A DNA stretch of 64,000 bases from Anodontia alba (Eukaryota; Mollusca; Bivalvia; Lucinida; Lucinidae). Where the stretch lies: NCBI GenBank assembly GCA_964016985.1, contig OZ024830.1, positions 78,877,852-78,941,851 on the forward strand. The letters run 5' to 3'. Position 1 is the stretch's first letter. Each line of letters begins with the position of its first letter. The notes under the pieces were generated by a model. The model did no database searches. It was not told the DNA's origin and saw only the letters and a program-made list of their open reading frames with translations. Made by a program: the position numbers and the translations under genes. This document shows, piece by piece, positions 45,480 to 57,400 of the stretch.

Positions 45480-47560
45480 TTGTATAGACAGTTTTCCTAG
45501 TTCACAATAAGCTGGTCAAATGAGTGTGAAATGGAATTCGTCCTCAAGAACATTTAAGTTATGAAGAGTACATTTTCTTTCTGATCTTTCAATATTTCTA
45601 TGCCTACCTATTTCAATATTAAGATGGTGTGGTGAAAAGTTTAGTTTAGCTATGGCATTTCTATGTTTCCTTTTTTTTATTATTTTTTTTTTTAAGTTTT
45701 TAGAGGTACGGTGAAATTTCGAAGACATTTTTAAGTCGTTATACAATGTTAATGAAGAGGATAATTCTATACCCTGACTACACTCTGAAATAAGCAAATG
45801 TTTTAATCTTGCTTGAAAAACTGGTTTTAAACATTAGTATTTAGTAACTCTGGGAACAGCCATACTTCAAACATCAACTACGTTCTAGTAATGATTCACT
45901 TCTGCAGTCTAGTTTTCGATGTAAGACCTGCTTCGACTTCACTCCATTCTATATTATTTACTGTCCATAGCATGCAGTTTTCTACTTTGGAATGATATAA
46001 ATTTAGCCAGTATTGAATAATTTTGCCAAACTCTGCTGCCAACGACAGGTTATTTGTTGACATTTTAACATTTATTTAATATATACAAAATTTTCTATGA
46101 ACACGTTCTATATTTTCAACTGTGAAAAAACCCCGTCCATGTACCTCGCAGCCATATTTTAATATTTGCAAAACAAAATAGTTCAAGAGATTTGGCATAC
46201 CGTCAGTTGGTACTTGCATCATTTTTTTTTTTTTTTTTTTATAACAATGCATTCAACGCTTCCAATGATTTCCCTGACAGGGTATTTGTTGCTTTAATAA
46301 TCTTCCTCCACTATGAGGACGATGCCTAAATAATTAAAACTATTCACGATTTCAATTTCTTCGCCTGCATGTGTAACTCTTTAATTCTTGCGCGACTGCT
46401 CCCCCAATCCCCCACACCCCACCAGCAATACACACCCATGCTTTCGGAAAACCATATATTTTGTCATTTTTGTCTTATGGATATTTACATGTATGTTCCA
46501 TTTTGAACAATACGTTTCGAGATATATCAATGAAGTTTGAAGAGATACAGGAGTATCGCTAAACACTACAGCGTGATCTCAAATAGAAGAAGACAAATTG
46601 CCAGTTGTTCTAAGGAAATACTTGCATCAGGATTTTTCTGTAAGTGTGTTTCAGGATTGTCTATGAAAAACGAAAATAGAACAGGAGAGATAACTCCCCC
46701 TTACATTAAGCCAATGTCGGAGCTGAATAATTCCGATAGGGTGCTCATGTTTCTAACACATGTTTTAACGTCAGCATACATAGATCTCAGACCGATAATC
46801 TGAAACATTTCCCATCTTGTCTAGTTTTTATTAATTTGTATCCAAGCCCATTGCGATATACCGAATCGAACGCCCTTTTGAAGTCGACGAAATGGCAGTA
46901 CAGCATTAGTCTATCTCGAACTGCCTTTTTAGTTAGCAATTCCATAATGAAGAAAGCATCAACCATGCTATAATCCGCCTTAAAACCAAACTGAGCAGCC
47001 AAAATCATATGATGTTTTAAAAGCCCATATTTTAAGCCGCTTTGAACATTTTTTCAATCAAACTTAGGAGCGTGATGCCTCTATAATTACTGGGATCTCG
47101 ATTGTCTCTTTTGTTATAAATGGGATAATAACTCCTTTCGATCTTTGTTTTGGGAAAGTCTCTGTATTTAAATTACAGTTGAATAACGCTTCTAATTGAC
47201 TGACAAGTGTATCGATACTTTCTTTGAAATATTCATAAATGAGCGTATCTAATGAACATGCTTTATTTGATTTTTTTTTTCTTGAATGCTTTTCTGATGT
47301 CGTCCTGCGTTATGTGCGTTTCTGAGTCACCGAATGTGCTATCATGTTCGGAGCTATCTAAATTTTGCATAAATTCGCAGACATCTCGATCTTCAAATGT
47401 TAAATCCTGTGACGTACGGGCTTTGAAATAATAGAAAAATTCGCTGATCGGTACTTCGTTGCCCCGAATCGTTTCTTACGGTTATATAAATTCTATTTTT
47501 TACGCAATTCATTCATTGTTTTGCTTCCTCCACGACTGTACTTCACTTTACATGACCTAC
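45480..47560 (-). mobile_element. LINE remnant (jockey/I-like RT), decayed
   Basis: From right to left on the minus strand: ISEFFYYFKART, THITQDDIRKAFKKKKSNKA with ACSLDTLIYEYFK, then AAQFGFKADYSMVDAFFIME and LYCHFVDFKRAFDSVYRNGL (RT motif A), IYLETYCSKWNIHVNIHKTK, and near the end AIAKLNFSPHHLNIEIGRHR with ERKCTLHNLNVLEDEFHF, the C-terminal Cys/His tail of non-LTR elements. The FADD box region is lost to decay. Frames change several times. No target-site duplication was identified. Confidence 0.75.
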
Positions 47561-47784
47561 AATAATATTTGTAATCCTTTTCCGCCGCAAGCAGTGTTTT
47601 CCGCGTTCCATTGTTACGGTTTAGTTATATAGTAAAGCATATTTTGGTAATATTTCCATTTCCTCTTACATTCATGGTTTTCTTTGTAACTGGTACCTGT
47701 GAATGTACGATGTTGTCGTAATGCTGTACGAGTATGGTTTTCAAAATAACATTTTGCTCTATCAGCAAATTATATGAAAAATGT

Positions 47785-47878
47785 TTCCATTCTAAAAAGA
47801 TATCTACTCTAAAAGGGTAGAATTTGTTCCTTTAGAGGCATTTTTTTCCGTTTAGAGTATATCCCTTTTAGAAGGGGC
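47785..47878. repeat. Hairpin family F copy
   Basis: TTCTAAAAAGATATCTACTC paired with GAGTATATCCCTTTTAGAAG, diverged core. Confidence 0.6.
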
Positions 47879-47972
47879 TTGATGTAATGAAGAAAGTGAG
47901 AAAACTTACCACTTTTGCATCAAATGGCAGAAAATATACCAAATGTATTGACCCACATAAAAGGGACATTCG

Positions 47973-48040
47973 TAAACAGTGTAGATCCAGATCAGACGCC
48001 ACAGAACGCGGCGTTTGATCAGGGTCTACACTCTCTGCTT
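47973..48040. repeat. Hairpin family C copy
   Basis: AAACAGTGTAGATCCAGATC with complement GATCAGGGTCTACACTCTC; loop GACGCCACAGAACGCGGCGT is itself a stem. Confidence 0.8.
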
Positions 48041-48474
48041 TAAGTACACGAATTTCTACAAAACAAAGTCATAATTCATAAATAACCAGACGCCCCTTCT
48101 GTTCGAAATGGACTTGTCAAAACATTTGACGTAGAGAGTCTAATCGGCATATATGTGTTAATTCCCCGTAAGCATTCGGAAAGGAAGGCCGGAAAGTATG
48201 TTCTAATTTAGGCAAGTGTGCTCAGCAGAAATATATGCAAAATACACAGAAAACATAATAATCACGAAGCACAACCTTCCGAATATACACTGAGCGATGA
48301 GGAACAAACAATGACAAAACAAACGCCACATGTGAAAAATATAAGAGAAAAGTCAAGGGAGTGAGTGCCACAATCACAAGCCACAGCCCTTCCCAGACAC
48401 CAAGAGGAAGAGGAAACAGACAAACCCAACAAGCGCGAATCGAACAAACGTAAGAAAGCACTAAACCCAGCTAG

Positions 48475-48571
48475 CATTCTACGTAAATCTACATCGGGCC
48501 GTCATCGGCCCGTCAGCTACCCTGACGGGCCGATGACAGCCCGATATAGATTTACGTAGAATGCTGACTGG
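48475..48571. mobile_element. Palindromic element family D, copy D1
   Basis: CCCAGCTAGCATTCTACGTA at one end and TACGTAGAATGCTGACTGGG at the other; the centre GGCCCGTCAGCTACCCTGAC folds back. Inserted in a PLE 3' UTR. Confidence 0.85.
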
Positions 48572-48656
48572 GAAGTTAGCTCTTTTTTTCCGCTAAGCGA
48601 GGTAATCGCAATGCTAAAAAGACTGAAAAACACCGAAAAAAAAAACAAAAAAAAAA

Positions 48657-48664
<8 letters not shown>

Positions 48665-48711
<47 letters not shown>
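48665..48711 (+). repeat. (AC)n microsatellite
   Basis: Uninterrupted AC dinucleotides inside the PLE copy at 48345-49420. Confidence 0.95.
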
Positions 48712-48712
<1 letters not shown>

Positions 48713-49977
48713 GCAAGACTTAAAACAAATCGCCTGGTAATATATACCCCAAAGCAACAAAGAGTAAGACTAACGCCAGACCACCGCCTCAGAACGGTCA
48801 GTAAAACAGTGGTTGGTGGCGGGGGTGAGGGTGTGGGAGAGAGTTGGGAGGGGCGAACCAACCTCACAGCCGACCAATATCCTGGGTCCCGATGCTCCTC
48901 TTAATTCAGAAATACATAAAAATTCGGTTCGCATAAAATCTCCCAACCCAGTCGGTGCATCAGAGCGAAAATCAAATTATTCACTATGATAAACAAAGAC
49001 AAGTACTCATGGCCAAGTTTGCTGTGTTGCTGTGTGCCATATATGAAAACCAATAGTCGAACCACTGCGGGCCAAGCCAAAGACAAATCGTCAAACCCCA
49101 ACCCATTGATTAAAGTTTTACGAAGAGGCCGTCATTCAGTCTGAGGCCCGAACCGCCGTCGTGAAACTGAAGATTGAAGCATAGCTATCAACAATGACTG
49201 GGTTGATTACTAGCCATGCAGTCTGCCGCATAATATCCAGGCTATATCCAATTCTTTATAACGGTTAATTAGTTTTCTGAATTGCTCCGAAAAGTTAGAT
49301 TTTCCCACATTTTTTTCAAAATCTGTGCAATAAATCACTGCAAAAATCTGGTTCCGATATACCTTTTTTGCAGACGTGTTTTCTTCTAATGCACAAACCA
49401 TATAGAACAATTACAGAAGAACCGTTACCGAACGGATAATGGAAAACTAAATGTAATGGGAGTTTAAACAAGTTTTATTCGCGCGAAACCACACCCATAA
49501 TTCTGATGGAGCTAAAAATTACAAACATATGTCGGTCCGCAATGGGGCTCTCTACCTCATCTATGAAACTTGACAGTGGAACATCTATAATGACAAAGAC
49601 TGTGTTGAAACAACGCAAAGAGCTCACTAGCGATCTGAAGCCAGAACACTAGAAAATCACTAACAGGATCACAATGGGCCCGACCACAGACACTGACAGT
49701 CAAGCGCAAACCCTCTGAATCAAGCTGACTCAGATCAGCATGCGCTTTTTCTCAGTATGATCTGAAATGTAGCTTCACGTAGGTACACATTGATAAACAG
49801 AATCTTTAGACAGTCAGTGAAGAGACAAAGCACTGTAGCAGAAAGCTCGGAGGCACAAGTTAATTAACCCTTTATGGCCTAGTGGGCTTTTTGGATCGGT
49901 CAGTTTCCAGTAAAAGGGATGTCTGGGTATAGTTTATTATTACCATGGTTTACAGAAATTCCGGTATTTACTTCAAA

Positions 49978-50040
49978 CAGTGCATACTCTGATCAGACGC
50001 CGCGTTCTGTGGCGTCTGATCTGAGTCTACACTGTTTGCC
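49978..50040. repeat. Hairpin family C copy
   Basis: The loop GACGCCGCGTTCTGTGGCGT is the reverse-complement type of the 47973 copy; the right arm ends GAGTCTACACTGTTTGC. Confidence 0.75.
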
Positions 50041-50479
50041 AATATCCCTTTTGTCGGACGCTAGGCACAGATGGGTTAATCTCGGCGCTGGAGACATTGA
50101 TCTGACAGTACATTTTCTAACGTTGAGGGGCAATTATAAAATCTAGATTATACTATAAATCATTACAAAACACAGTCCCTTGCACCACCTCACCCACTCC
50201 ACACCGCAATTGACAAAATGAAACAGAATTATACTGAACACAGGACAAGAAAATGGAACGAGAACGACAACACGGTAAAATCGTTGGTGTTTGGGTGGGA
50301 GGGGGATTTACTTGTACCTCTGTTTTGGTCTTTATACTGTATTACGTTCCAGCTACACATTACTGTTGGGCCCGTGTTACTGTTCCCTACTTGTAACTAG
50401 TATATATGCACATTAAGAAACCATATAAATTATCGTCCGAACACTATGATGTAACACAGGCTATGTACCAGTCTTCCCA

Positions 50480-50925
50480 ATGCTTAGAAATATATTTTGT
50501 TTTTATTTTTAGCTTATTATAGGGACCAAACATGGTTTTTCATGCATTTACATTCGCCAGGTCCCGAGGGAGGTGTTGAAATCCAAGGCCGGAGGCCGCG
50601 GTTTTCAACACCTCCCTAGGGACCTGGCGTATCTTAATGCATTGAAAAACCATGTTCGATCGCTATGACTGCATAAAAACTGGAAACATTTGCTACATTT
50701 GGCGTTATTTCTTGCACTATTTCGTTCCGCCAATTCACAATGTCTCGTGAACGCAATTTCCACGAACTATGCTCGTTCTAGGGCCGGCCAGTACACATCT
50801 CGTAACGGCAGCAAATCTGTGGCCCCGGAACGAGCATATTGAAAGTTGCATAGCCGTGCATTAACAGCGCGTGAATTGCCTTGTTAAAACACGGCTCTTC
50901 GGAGGTTAATGCACGGCTGTTAATA
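50480..50925. repeat. Palindromic repeat family G, copy G1
   Basis: Contains a ~75 bp inverted repeat (CGCCAGGTCCCGAGGGAGGT / complement) inside a wider one (AAACATGGTTTTTCATGC). A second fold follows (GCCGTGCATTAACAGCGCG). Shares about 430 bp with G2. Confidence 0.8.
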
Positions 50926-51300
50926 ACGTGCCACACTGCTTTTTATGCAATAATGATGGTTGTGGCTAGTCTGTTGATATGGTATGGATTTCTAACTAGG
51001 CCAATATATTTCAGAGACAATCACTGAAGAAAGGTTCACCCATATACTAGCTAAACATTGAATCACAAAGTAGAAAATAAATGAAAAAAAAAAGTAAACA
51101 AAAAGTGACAAGCATACTTATATATTAGTCTAGTGGCTAGGATAATTAAGTGTCACAATCAAAGTAAAGGTCAGAGAAATAAAAAAAATGTACTAGAACC
51201 GTATTAAGCCTACTACAAAAGAAATAAGGCAATCTGGAAAGGGCTGAGGATTGAGCCGACATAGTCTGCAGCACAAGCAGAGGTAACAGTTAAAAGAGTC

Positions 51301-51592
51301 TTGTTTGTATTGAGGTTTTACGGCCAAGTCAACCCAATGAGGTCATGTCGAGCGCGGTCAGTTTACCTAACCACACGTTTACTGGGCAGGCTTAGTCCTC
51401 TAAGCGGTTAACCATATTGTGCACATTCTTTCGCCAGAAACTGACAACTGCCCCTCTTGAATCAGCGGAAGGGAAAGAATGACCGTAGAAAATGTTTCAT
51501 GATCAATCTCCACGAAAGAATGTTGCCGACCTCGGCGGGGGTTGATCCCGCGACCTCCTGGTCTCCAGTCGGACTGAGCCACCAAGGCCGGC
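51301..51592 (-). mobile_element. tRNA-derived SINE (family S1), full length
   Basis: On the minus strand it starts TGCCGGCCTTGGTGGCTCAG (A box) with B box GGGATCAACCC, and the acceptor arms GCCGGCC and GGTCGGC nearly pair. The tail ends CCTCAATACAAACAA. Flanking AAGAGTC at 51294-51300 and 51593-51599 is a target-site duplication. The ORFs on both strands here are incidental. Confidence 0.8.
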
Positions 51593-52359
51593 AAGAGTCA
51601 ACAAAGCTGTTAGTCTGGATTGAATTTACTACTAAGCAAGCAGGCTGTCGCATTACATCTATATTATAGCATGTCCAAACATCTAGTCAGGACATGTATA
51701 TCACAAACTCAGTGACCGAACTCTGAGGTAAAAAATCTGATGTTCGACCAATGTCTAAATTCTAAAGTCAGAAAACTTCAGAAATTCGTGCCAATTGCTT
51801 GTTTCATACATTTGTCTAATACCTGAAAGCCAAGATAAAAATATCCTGAAATTCGTCGAATGTTCAAAAATCAAACTCAGAATATTTCCAGTATTCACAT
51901 CCTTTTAAAAATTGTCTTAACTTAGAAAATTTCAGATATACGTCACCGTTTTGAAAATCCAAAAATCCAAAATAAGAAAGATTATGATATTCCCTCAATG
52001 TTCAAACGCCAGTCAGAACATTCAAGACATTCTCTCCCTATTCTTTAACAAAGTTTAAAATTTTCTGACATTCAGATAGTCTCTCACTGTTCATAATACA
52101 ACGTCTGAAACTGTCTGACATTCAGAGAGTGACCAAAAGAGAGATAAGGGCTACTTCGTCATTAATGAATATTCCTATTCGTGCGACATATCCTGGCAAG
52201 TTTCGTTTACCGTGATAGAGGTTCGACTAACAACTTGACAACAGTGTTGATCGGCAGCTAACAAAATCAAACAGTATTATTTTCAAAGTAGTCACATAGC
52301 ACTTAATACATATCTGCAGATAATCATACAGCTTCCAAATGTAACTGGCGATGATTAAG

Positions 52360-52783
52360 TGCTTAGAAATATATTTTGTTTTTATTTTTGGCTTATTAAA
52401 GGGATCAAACATGGTTTTTCATGCATTAACATTCGCCAGGTCCCGAGGGAAATGTTGAAAACCGAGGCCGGAGGCCTCCGTTTTCAACACCTCCCTAGGG
52501 ACCTGGCGAATGTCAATGCAATGAAAAACCATGTTCGATCGCTATTACTGCATAAAAATAGAAAACATTTGCTACATTTCGTGTTATTTCTTGCACTATT
52601 CACACTGTCTCGCGAACGCAATTTGTACGGACTATGCTTGTTCTAGGGCCGGGCAGTACACATCTCGTAACGGCAGCAAATCTGTGGCCCCGGTACGAGC
52701 ATATTGACAGTTGCATAGCCGTGCATTAACAGCGCATGAATTGCCTTGTTAATACACGGCTTTACGGTGGTTAATGCACGCGA
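52360..52783. repeat. Palindromic repeat family G, copy G2
   Basis: Direct-orientation relative of G1 from GTGCTTAGAAATATATTTTG to GGTTAATGCACG, with a 9-15 bp gap where G1 reads CGTTCCGCCAATTCACAATG. The ORFs here are by-products. Confidence 0.8.
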
Positions 52784-53246
52784 GCTTCTGAATCCAAGTT
52801 TGTTACTGTAGACGTATGTCTCCTTCAGGCTAAAGAAGACATCCAATTATCATCCGTATTAGTCTCGAACTTGCAGCAATAATTTTTGACAGCATTGTTT
52901 TTACTTGGTCCAAATTACCACCTTTCAGTTTGGTGATTACGTCATTTGTTTGATTCAAGGGAAGTCCAACAACACTTTAAAGTTTTGTGTATATCTATCT
53001 CGGAATAAATGTAAGTGAATATCCCTTGAATTACCCACTCTTTGATCTGAGAGATATAGAATTATCTCACTTAATCAAGGAACAGCGATGTAATATTCTT
53101 TGATATTTTTAACACAATTGCGTGTTCTGTGTGACACATGTCTCGGCTTCCAGTTTTATTCCACTCTGTTGATGTCTCTTGCTAACAAGTAATTACTCTC
53201 CTCAAAACAGTCGACCTCTTCAAGAACTGAAGTGGTGAAGCATCCC

Positions 53247-53352
53247 AGTAAGCATTCTTTATAAATCTATAGCGGGCCGTTATCGGCCCGTCAGCTATCC
53301 TGACGGGCCGATGACGGCCCGCTATAGATTTATGTAGAATGCTTACTGGGAT
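53247..53352. mobile_element. Palindromic element family D, copy D2
   Basis: CCCAGTAAGCATTCTTTATA ... TATGTAGAATGCTTACTGGG with centre CGGCCCGTCAGCTATCCTGA. Over 100 bp of near-perfect palindrome. Confidence 0.85.
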
Positions 53353-53497
53353 GAAGTAGAACAGTCCCGCTTAATAATGTTCTGAGTGACACATATCTCC
53401 ACTTCTAGTTCTATTCTACCGCGTACTTGTCTCCTCTTAATATATAATTACTCTCCTCAAAACGGCCTACTTCTTCAAGGGTTTAAGTGGTGAAGTA

Positions 53498-53608
53498 TCC
53501 CAGCTAGCATTCGTTATAAATCTACAGCGGGCCGTTATCGGCCCGTCAGCTACCCTGACGGGCCGATAACGGCCCGCTATAGATTTATGCACAATGCTTA
53601 CTGGGCTG
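53498..53608. mobile_element. Palindromic element family D, copy D3
   Basis: CCCAGCTAGCATTCGTTATA ... TATGCACAATGCTTACTGGG, 150 bp from D2. Both D2 and D3 sit after a shared phrase AGTGGTGAAG(C/T)ATCCCAG. Confidence 0.85.
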
Positions 53609-54286
53609 TAATAGAACATTCCCGCATAATAATGGAACAAAATAAATGTAAATATATCCAAGAAAGGCTACAATAATGGGACAAAGCAGCCCAATGCACT
53701 GGATAAGGATCAAATTACATGTCCACACAAAACAGCGAAACAGTGAAGGAATAAATAAATATTAACACTTCGCCTAATGCAGAGAGAACAAACGAATAAT
53801 TCAGCAAGCGCACAACAAAACCTACAATAAGGATTATGCGACAAGCGAAGATTCAGATCATCCTTGTCAGAGTATTCGCTGTCCGCATGAAGAAACCTTG
53901 GGTCCTTAGCTACCTGCAGAGCGCACAGCGAAGACTCTGAACAAACGGGCTGATGCCCAGGCTGATCTGAGTCTTCGCTTGTCGCACAAGTCTTATTGTA
54001 GATTATGCCGTGTGCTGGTACATAAAGAACAGACAAAGGAAGACAAACTGCAACAGAAGTATCACCTCGGAACGGTCAACAGTGAAAGTGTTTCGTTGGC
54101 GAGGGTTATGTATACTTAAACCTGGTTTTATGGACATCCGACCTCACTGTTTTATCCTTAAACAGTTTCGAACATACACAAATGCGCAAATTCAGCTAAA
54201 CCTGTGTTAAGCAAGCACCTCTGGGGAATTTAGTAAGTAGTTGCACGACACAGCTGCCTACTTTATACAAGTTGATTTCCATCTAC

Positions 54287-54510
54287 ACCACAGCCTCTTT
54301 ATAACAATATTGTTGGGGTCCATAGCATAAACCGTGTTAGTTAAACAACCGTGCTATATCCAAACAAAACAAAATGTATAGATTATATTGAAAAATGACC
54401 ATATATGGTCATTTTTCAATATAATCTATACATTTTTGGGATCCATCTTTGAACCGTGTTATGTCCAAAACCGTGTTATAACGGACCGTGTTATAAAGAT
54501 GTTGTAGTGC
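54287..54510. mobile_element. Mariner-like MITE with a perfect central palindrome
   Basis: CTACACCACAGCCTCTTTAT and ATAAAGATGTTGTAG ends with ATAACGGACCGTG, reminiscent of Tc1/mariner ends. At 54372-54435 lies a perfect palindrome of about 32 bp arms meeting at ACCATATATGGT. Confidence 0.65.
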
Positions 54511-54729
54511 ATTTCAATGGATATGAAAACCTGACGCTTAACCACAAGTAATTGCTTAATACAGATAGTCTTTAGGAGAGGTTCTACTGTCTGTAGTAGG
54601 GACAGACTAAAAGGAGAAGATAAATCGGTTATGACCTGTGGATAATCTATAATACATGTATCTGTGTCGACCTTAATTCTTATATCCTTCATAACATTTT
54701 GTGGAAACCTTAATTCTTATATCCTTCAT

Positions 54730-55860
54730 AACATACATGTATGTCACAACATATCCTTAGCGATGACCATTAAAATCCAAACGCTTGAAGTTATATTAAT
54801 AATTTTTCACAAATGCATGATAACACAATTTCGCAATATATAATTTGAAAATTCAAATGCCTGAAGTAATGTTAACAATTTTTCACACAGGTATCTTGAC
54901 GAAATGTCACAATATCACCAGCCACGATCGTTAAATAGTTAAACACTTAAATTTATGTTTAAGATTTCTTCACACAGGTGTGTTGACGAAATGTCACAAT
55001 ATCCCCAGAGACGATCGTTAAATTTAAACACTTGGAGTTAAGTTTACAATTTCCCACACAGGTTGTTCGCAATGTCACAATGTTTCCCTAGAAATTATCG
55101 TTAAAAAGTAAACATTTGAAGTTATGATAACAGAAGTTACGTTAACAAGTTTTCACCTAGGTGTGTTAACGAAATTTCACAATATATCCCTAGCGAAGTT
55201 CGTTAAAACATTAATCACTTGAAGTTTTGTGGACAATTTTTTCACCTAAGTGTGTTAACGAACTGCTAAATATATCTCTAGCGATGACCATTAAAAATGT
55301 GAACGCTTGAAGTTACATGTATGTTAACTTTTTTTTTTTTTTTTTTCACAGATATATTGACAAAATGTCACAATGTATCCCCATCGACGATCGTTAAAAA
55401 CTTTAACACTTGAAGCTATGTTCCATCACGAAAACATGCCTATATAATTGTGACCCCTTAAATCCCACTTTTTATAGTAAAACTGGGGTTTACAGGGGTA
55501 TGCATTATTTTTCTTATTTCTGCTCAAAATGTAGACTGTGGGTACTCGTTAGAACCGCCTCAGTGAGGCGGTTCTAACGAGTACCAACAATCTATGTTTT
55601 GAACAGAAATATGAAAAATATCAGAATTTTTTATCTGAAAATTTTCATTTTTTTGGTAATGAAATTTTCAATATATTTTGATAGGCGTGTTTTCGTAATG
55701 TTAACGCCATGTCACATGACGATCGTTAGAAAATTAAAAGAAACTTATAGCGATGTTCCGGGTTACCGACCATGGTTAAAAAATTAAATACTTGAAGTTA
55801 TCTCAGCAATTTTAACACAAGCGTCCTTAGGCAATGTCACAATATATGCCTAGCGAGGAT
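54730..55860 (+). repeat. ~88 bp minisatellite
   Basis: Unit phrases AATGTCACAATATATCCCTA, GCGATGACCATTAAAA, CACTTGAAGTTATG and CAATTTTTCACACAGG recur about nine times; MITE A9 is inserted at 55424-55700. Confidence 0.8.
55424..55700 (+). mobile_element. Hairpin MITE family A, copy A9
   Basis: Inserted in the ~88 bp minisatellite. Ends CATCACGAAAACATGCC and GGCGTGTTTTCGTAATG with an intact centre. Confidence 0.85.
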
Positions 55861-55976
55861 TATTACAAATTTAACTCATTCGGTGCCCAGTTTTAGACGA
55901 TATTTGTCGTCTGCTTTTTATGATAACAAACTATCGCTTGAAAATACGTTTATATGTTAAGTTGATAGACTGAATG

Positions 55977-56031
55977 TCAAACAGCGTAGATCCAGACTTA
56001 GTCGTCTAATCTGGATTTATGCTGTTTGCAA
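55977..56031. repeat. Hairpin family C copy
   Basis: CAAACAGCGTAGATCCAGAC and TCTGGATTTATGCTGTTTGC arms upstream of the SLC13 exon. Confidence 0.75.
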
Positions 56032-56307
56032 AAGCCTGTTATTATCGCCTGTGGCAGTGAAAGAGTTGAACACGTTATGTTAACAATTTTGTGGAGTATA
56101 TCAAGTATATATATTCAATTACAGAGGCCAGGTTAAATTTGAAATTTACAACCGAATACACTTACAGATTTGTTTTTTGTCCCAACAACACAACTGTTAT
56201 AGCTTAAGCGGCGGCTAACTGCAGTTGAAGCATTAAGGAACTGAAACTGGCTACAAGAGTTCATGTTTCATTGATTTACCAAACAATTACAGCATACGTG
56301 CAGCGTC

Positions 56308-56424
56308 ATGGTTAGAAAACACATAGCAGGATTTTTCAAGGATTTACATCTGATAAGGAAACTATTGATTGTGATTCTGACGCCCATAGTGTTGCTGCCC
56401 CTGCCACTGATAGACGGAACTCAG
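56308..56424 (+). CDS. SLC13-family transporter, first coding exon
   Basis: An ATG at 56308 opens 39 codons that run in phase 0 into a strong GTAAGA donor at 56425. After a short basic N terminus (MVRKHIAGFFKDLH) comes a first membrane segment with LLIVILTPIVLLPLPL. The P-I-x-L-L-P-L-P pattern at this position is the family start of SLC13 sodium/dicarboxylate, citrate or sulfate cotransporters. The exon ends at the usual first intron of these genes. No second exon was recognised in the remaining 7.6 kb, so the gene probably continues past 64000. About 100 bp of likely 5' UTR precedes the ATG; no clear TATA box. Alternative: an orphan duplicated exon. Confidence 0.7.
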
Positions 56425-57284
56425 GTAAGAATATTAGCTTGATAGATCCAGATAATATATAAATTAATATATTATGCTTTCAATATACTAATTCTACGTG
56501 GATATCAATTTTACAACAGATCAAGTGTAATGATCAAACGTTAAGCTAAAACTCTGCAAAACACAACGCCGTTTCGACGTTTATGGCGTTGCGTATTCAC
56601 TAGGTTTTCGTACAGATCATTTTCTGATTAATAAATTTCAGCAGCACCATGAAAAAATGTGTTGTGGAAAGTTGGGGGAGGATATACGAACGGTAGAGAT
56701 CCAGACCAGATTCTGTAAACAGAAAACAAAGGCCCAGAACCCCGCCCAGATCAGACTGCTCGGGCCTTTACTGTTCGCACTTGCGTCGAATACCCCTTTT
56801 CCCGTTGCACGACGCTTATCAACGAAAGCATATGCCGTGATTTAGACAATATTTTACTATTTCGTTTAGTCACGTGCGCAAACTACTTAAGTACATGTTT
56901 ATATACTAGGAGCAGATCCCATAACATATGTTACTGATTTTCATTGAGATCAGTATAGTGGGGACATGCTAATAAGTACCAAAACATATGTTTCAGTGAA
57001 GAAGTAAACAAAAAGCACTGCTTCCGTTTGAAAAAAAAAAACAACAAAAAAAAAACTCCTTATACAGAGATACATATAAATTTTGATGTACATGTATGCG
57101 ACTGGTGAGGGATCGTGTCAGCCAGCGTGTATTTTATACTGTACATGAAAGTGTTGTCAGTTTGAAACAATGTGGCTTAATGCATTTGTAACGTGTAGTC
57201 ATTATATGTAAAATGTATTTTTCAAAGTCATTGCTCAAGATAAAACAGCTTTTTCAACCATATTATTTTGCTATTTTTTTCTTT

Positions 57285-57400
57285 TTTCTTCAAGAAAACA
57301 TATGCTGTGGGCACACATTAGAAGCGCCTCGTGGAGGCGCTTCTAATGTGTACCCACAGCACATACGCTTTTGTGTAGAAATAAGAAAACACATAATTTG
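57285..57400. repeat. Diverged A-like hairpin
   Basis: Perfect palindrome with arms around GCACACATTAGAAGCGCCTC, followed by AGAAATAAGAAAAC. It shares the layout, not the exact bases, of family A (CATTAGAAGCGCC for CGTTAGAACCGCC). Weaker relatives occur at 17640-17960, 31925-32005, 33585-33650, 58960-59180 and 61975-62045. Confidence 0.65.

Larger units (their letters stand above)
48345..49420 (-). mobile_element. Penelope-like element 3' copy with nested MITE
   Basis: The right part (49210-49410, minus) encodes the same C-terminal tail as the long copy (FEKNVGKSNFSEQFRKLINR). The 3' UTR follows, with the SECIS-like block around 49075-49150, and ends at 48345. It is interrupted by a D-family palindrome at 48475-48571 and a long (AC)n tract at 48665-48711. 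5' truncated. Confidence 0.75.

Noticed and set aside
48517..48904. Cys-Val/Thr-His repeat ORFs
   Set aside because: Translation of the (AC)n microsatellite within a PLE copy.
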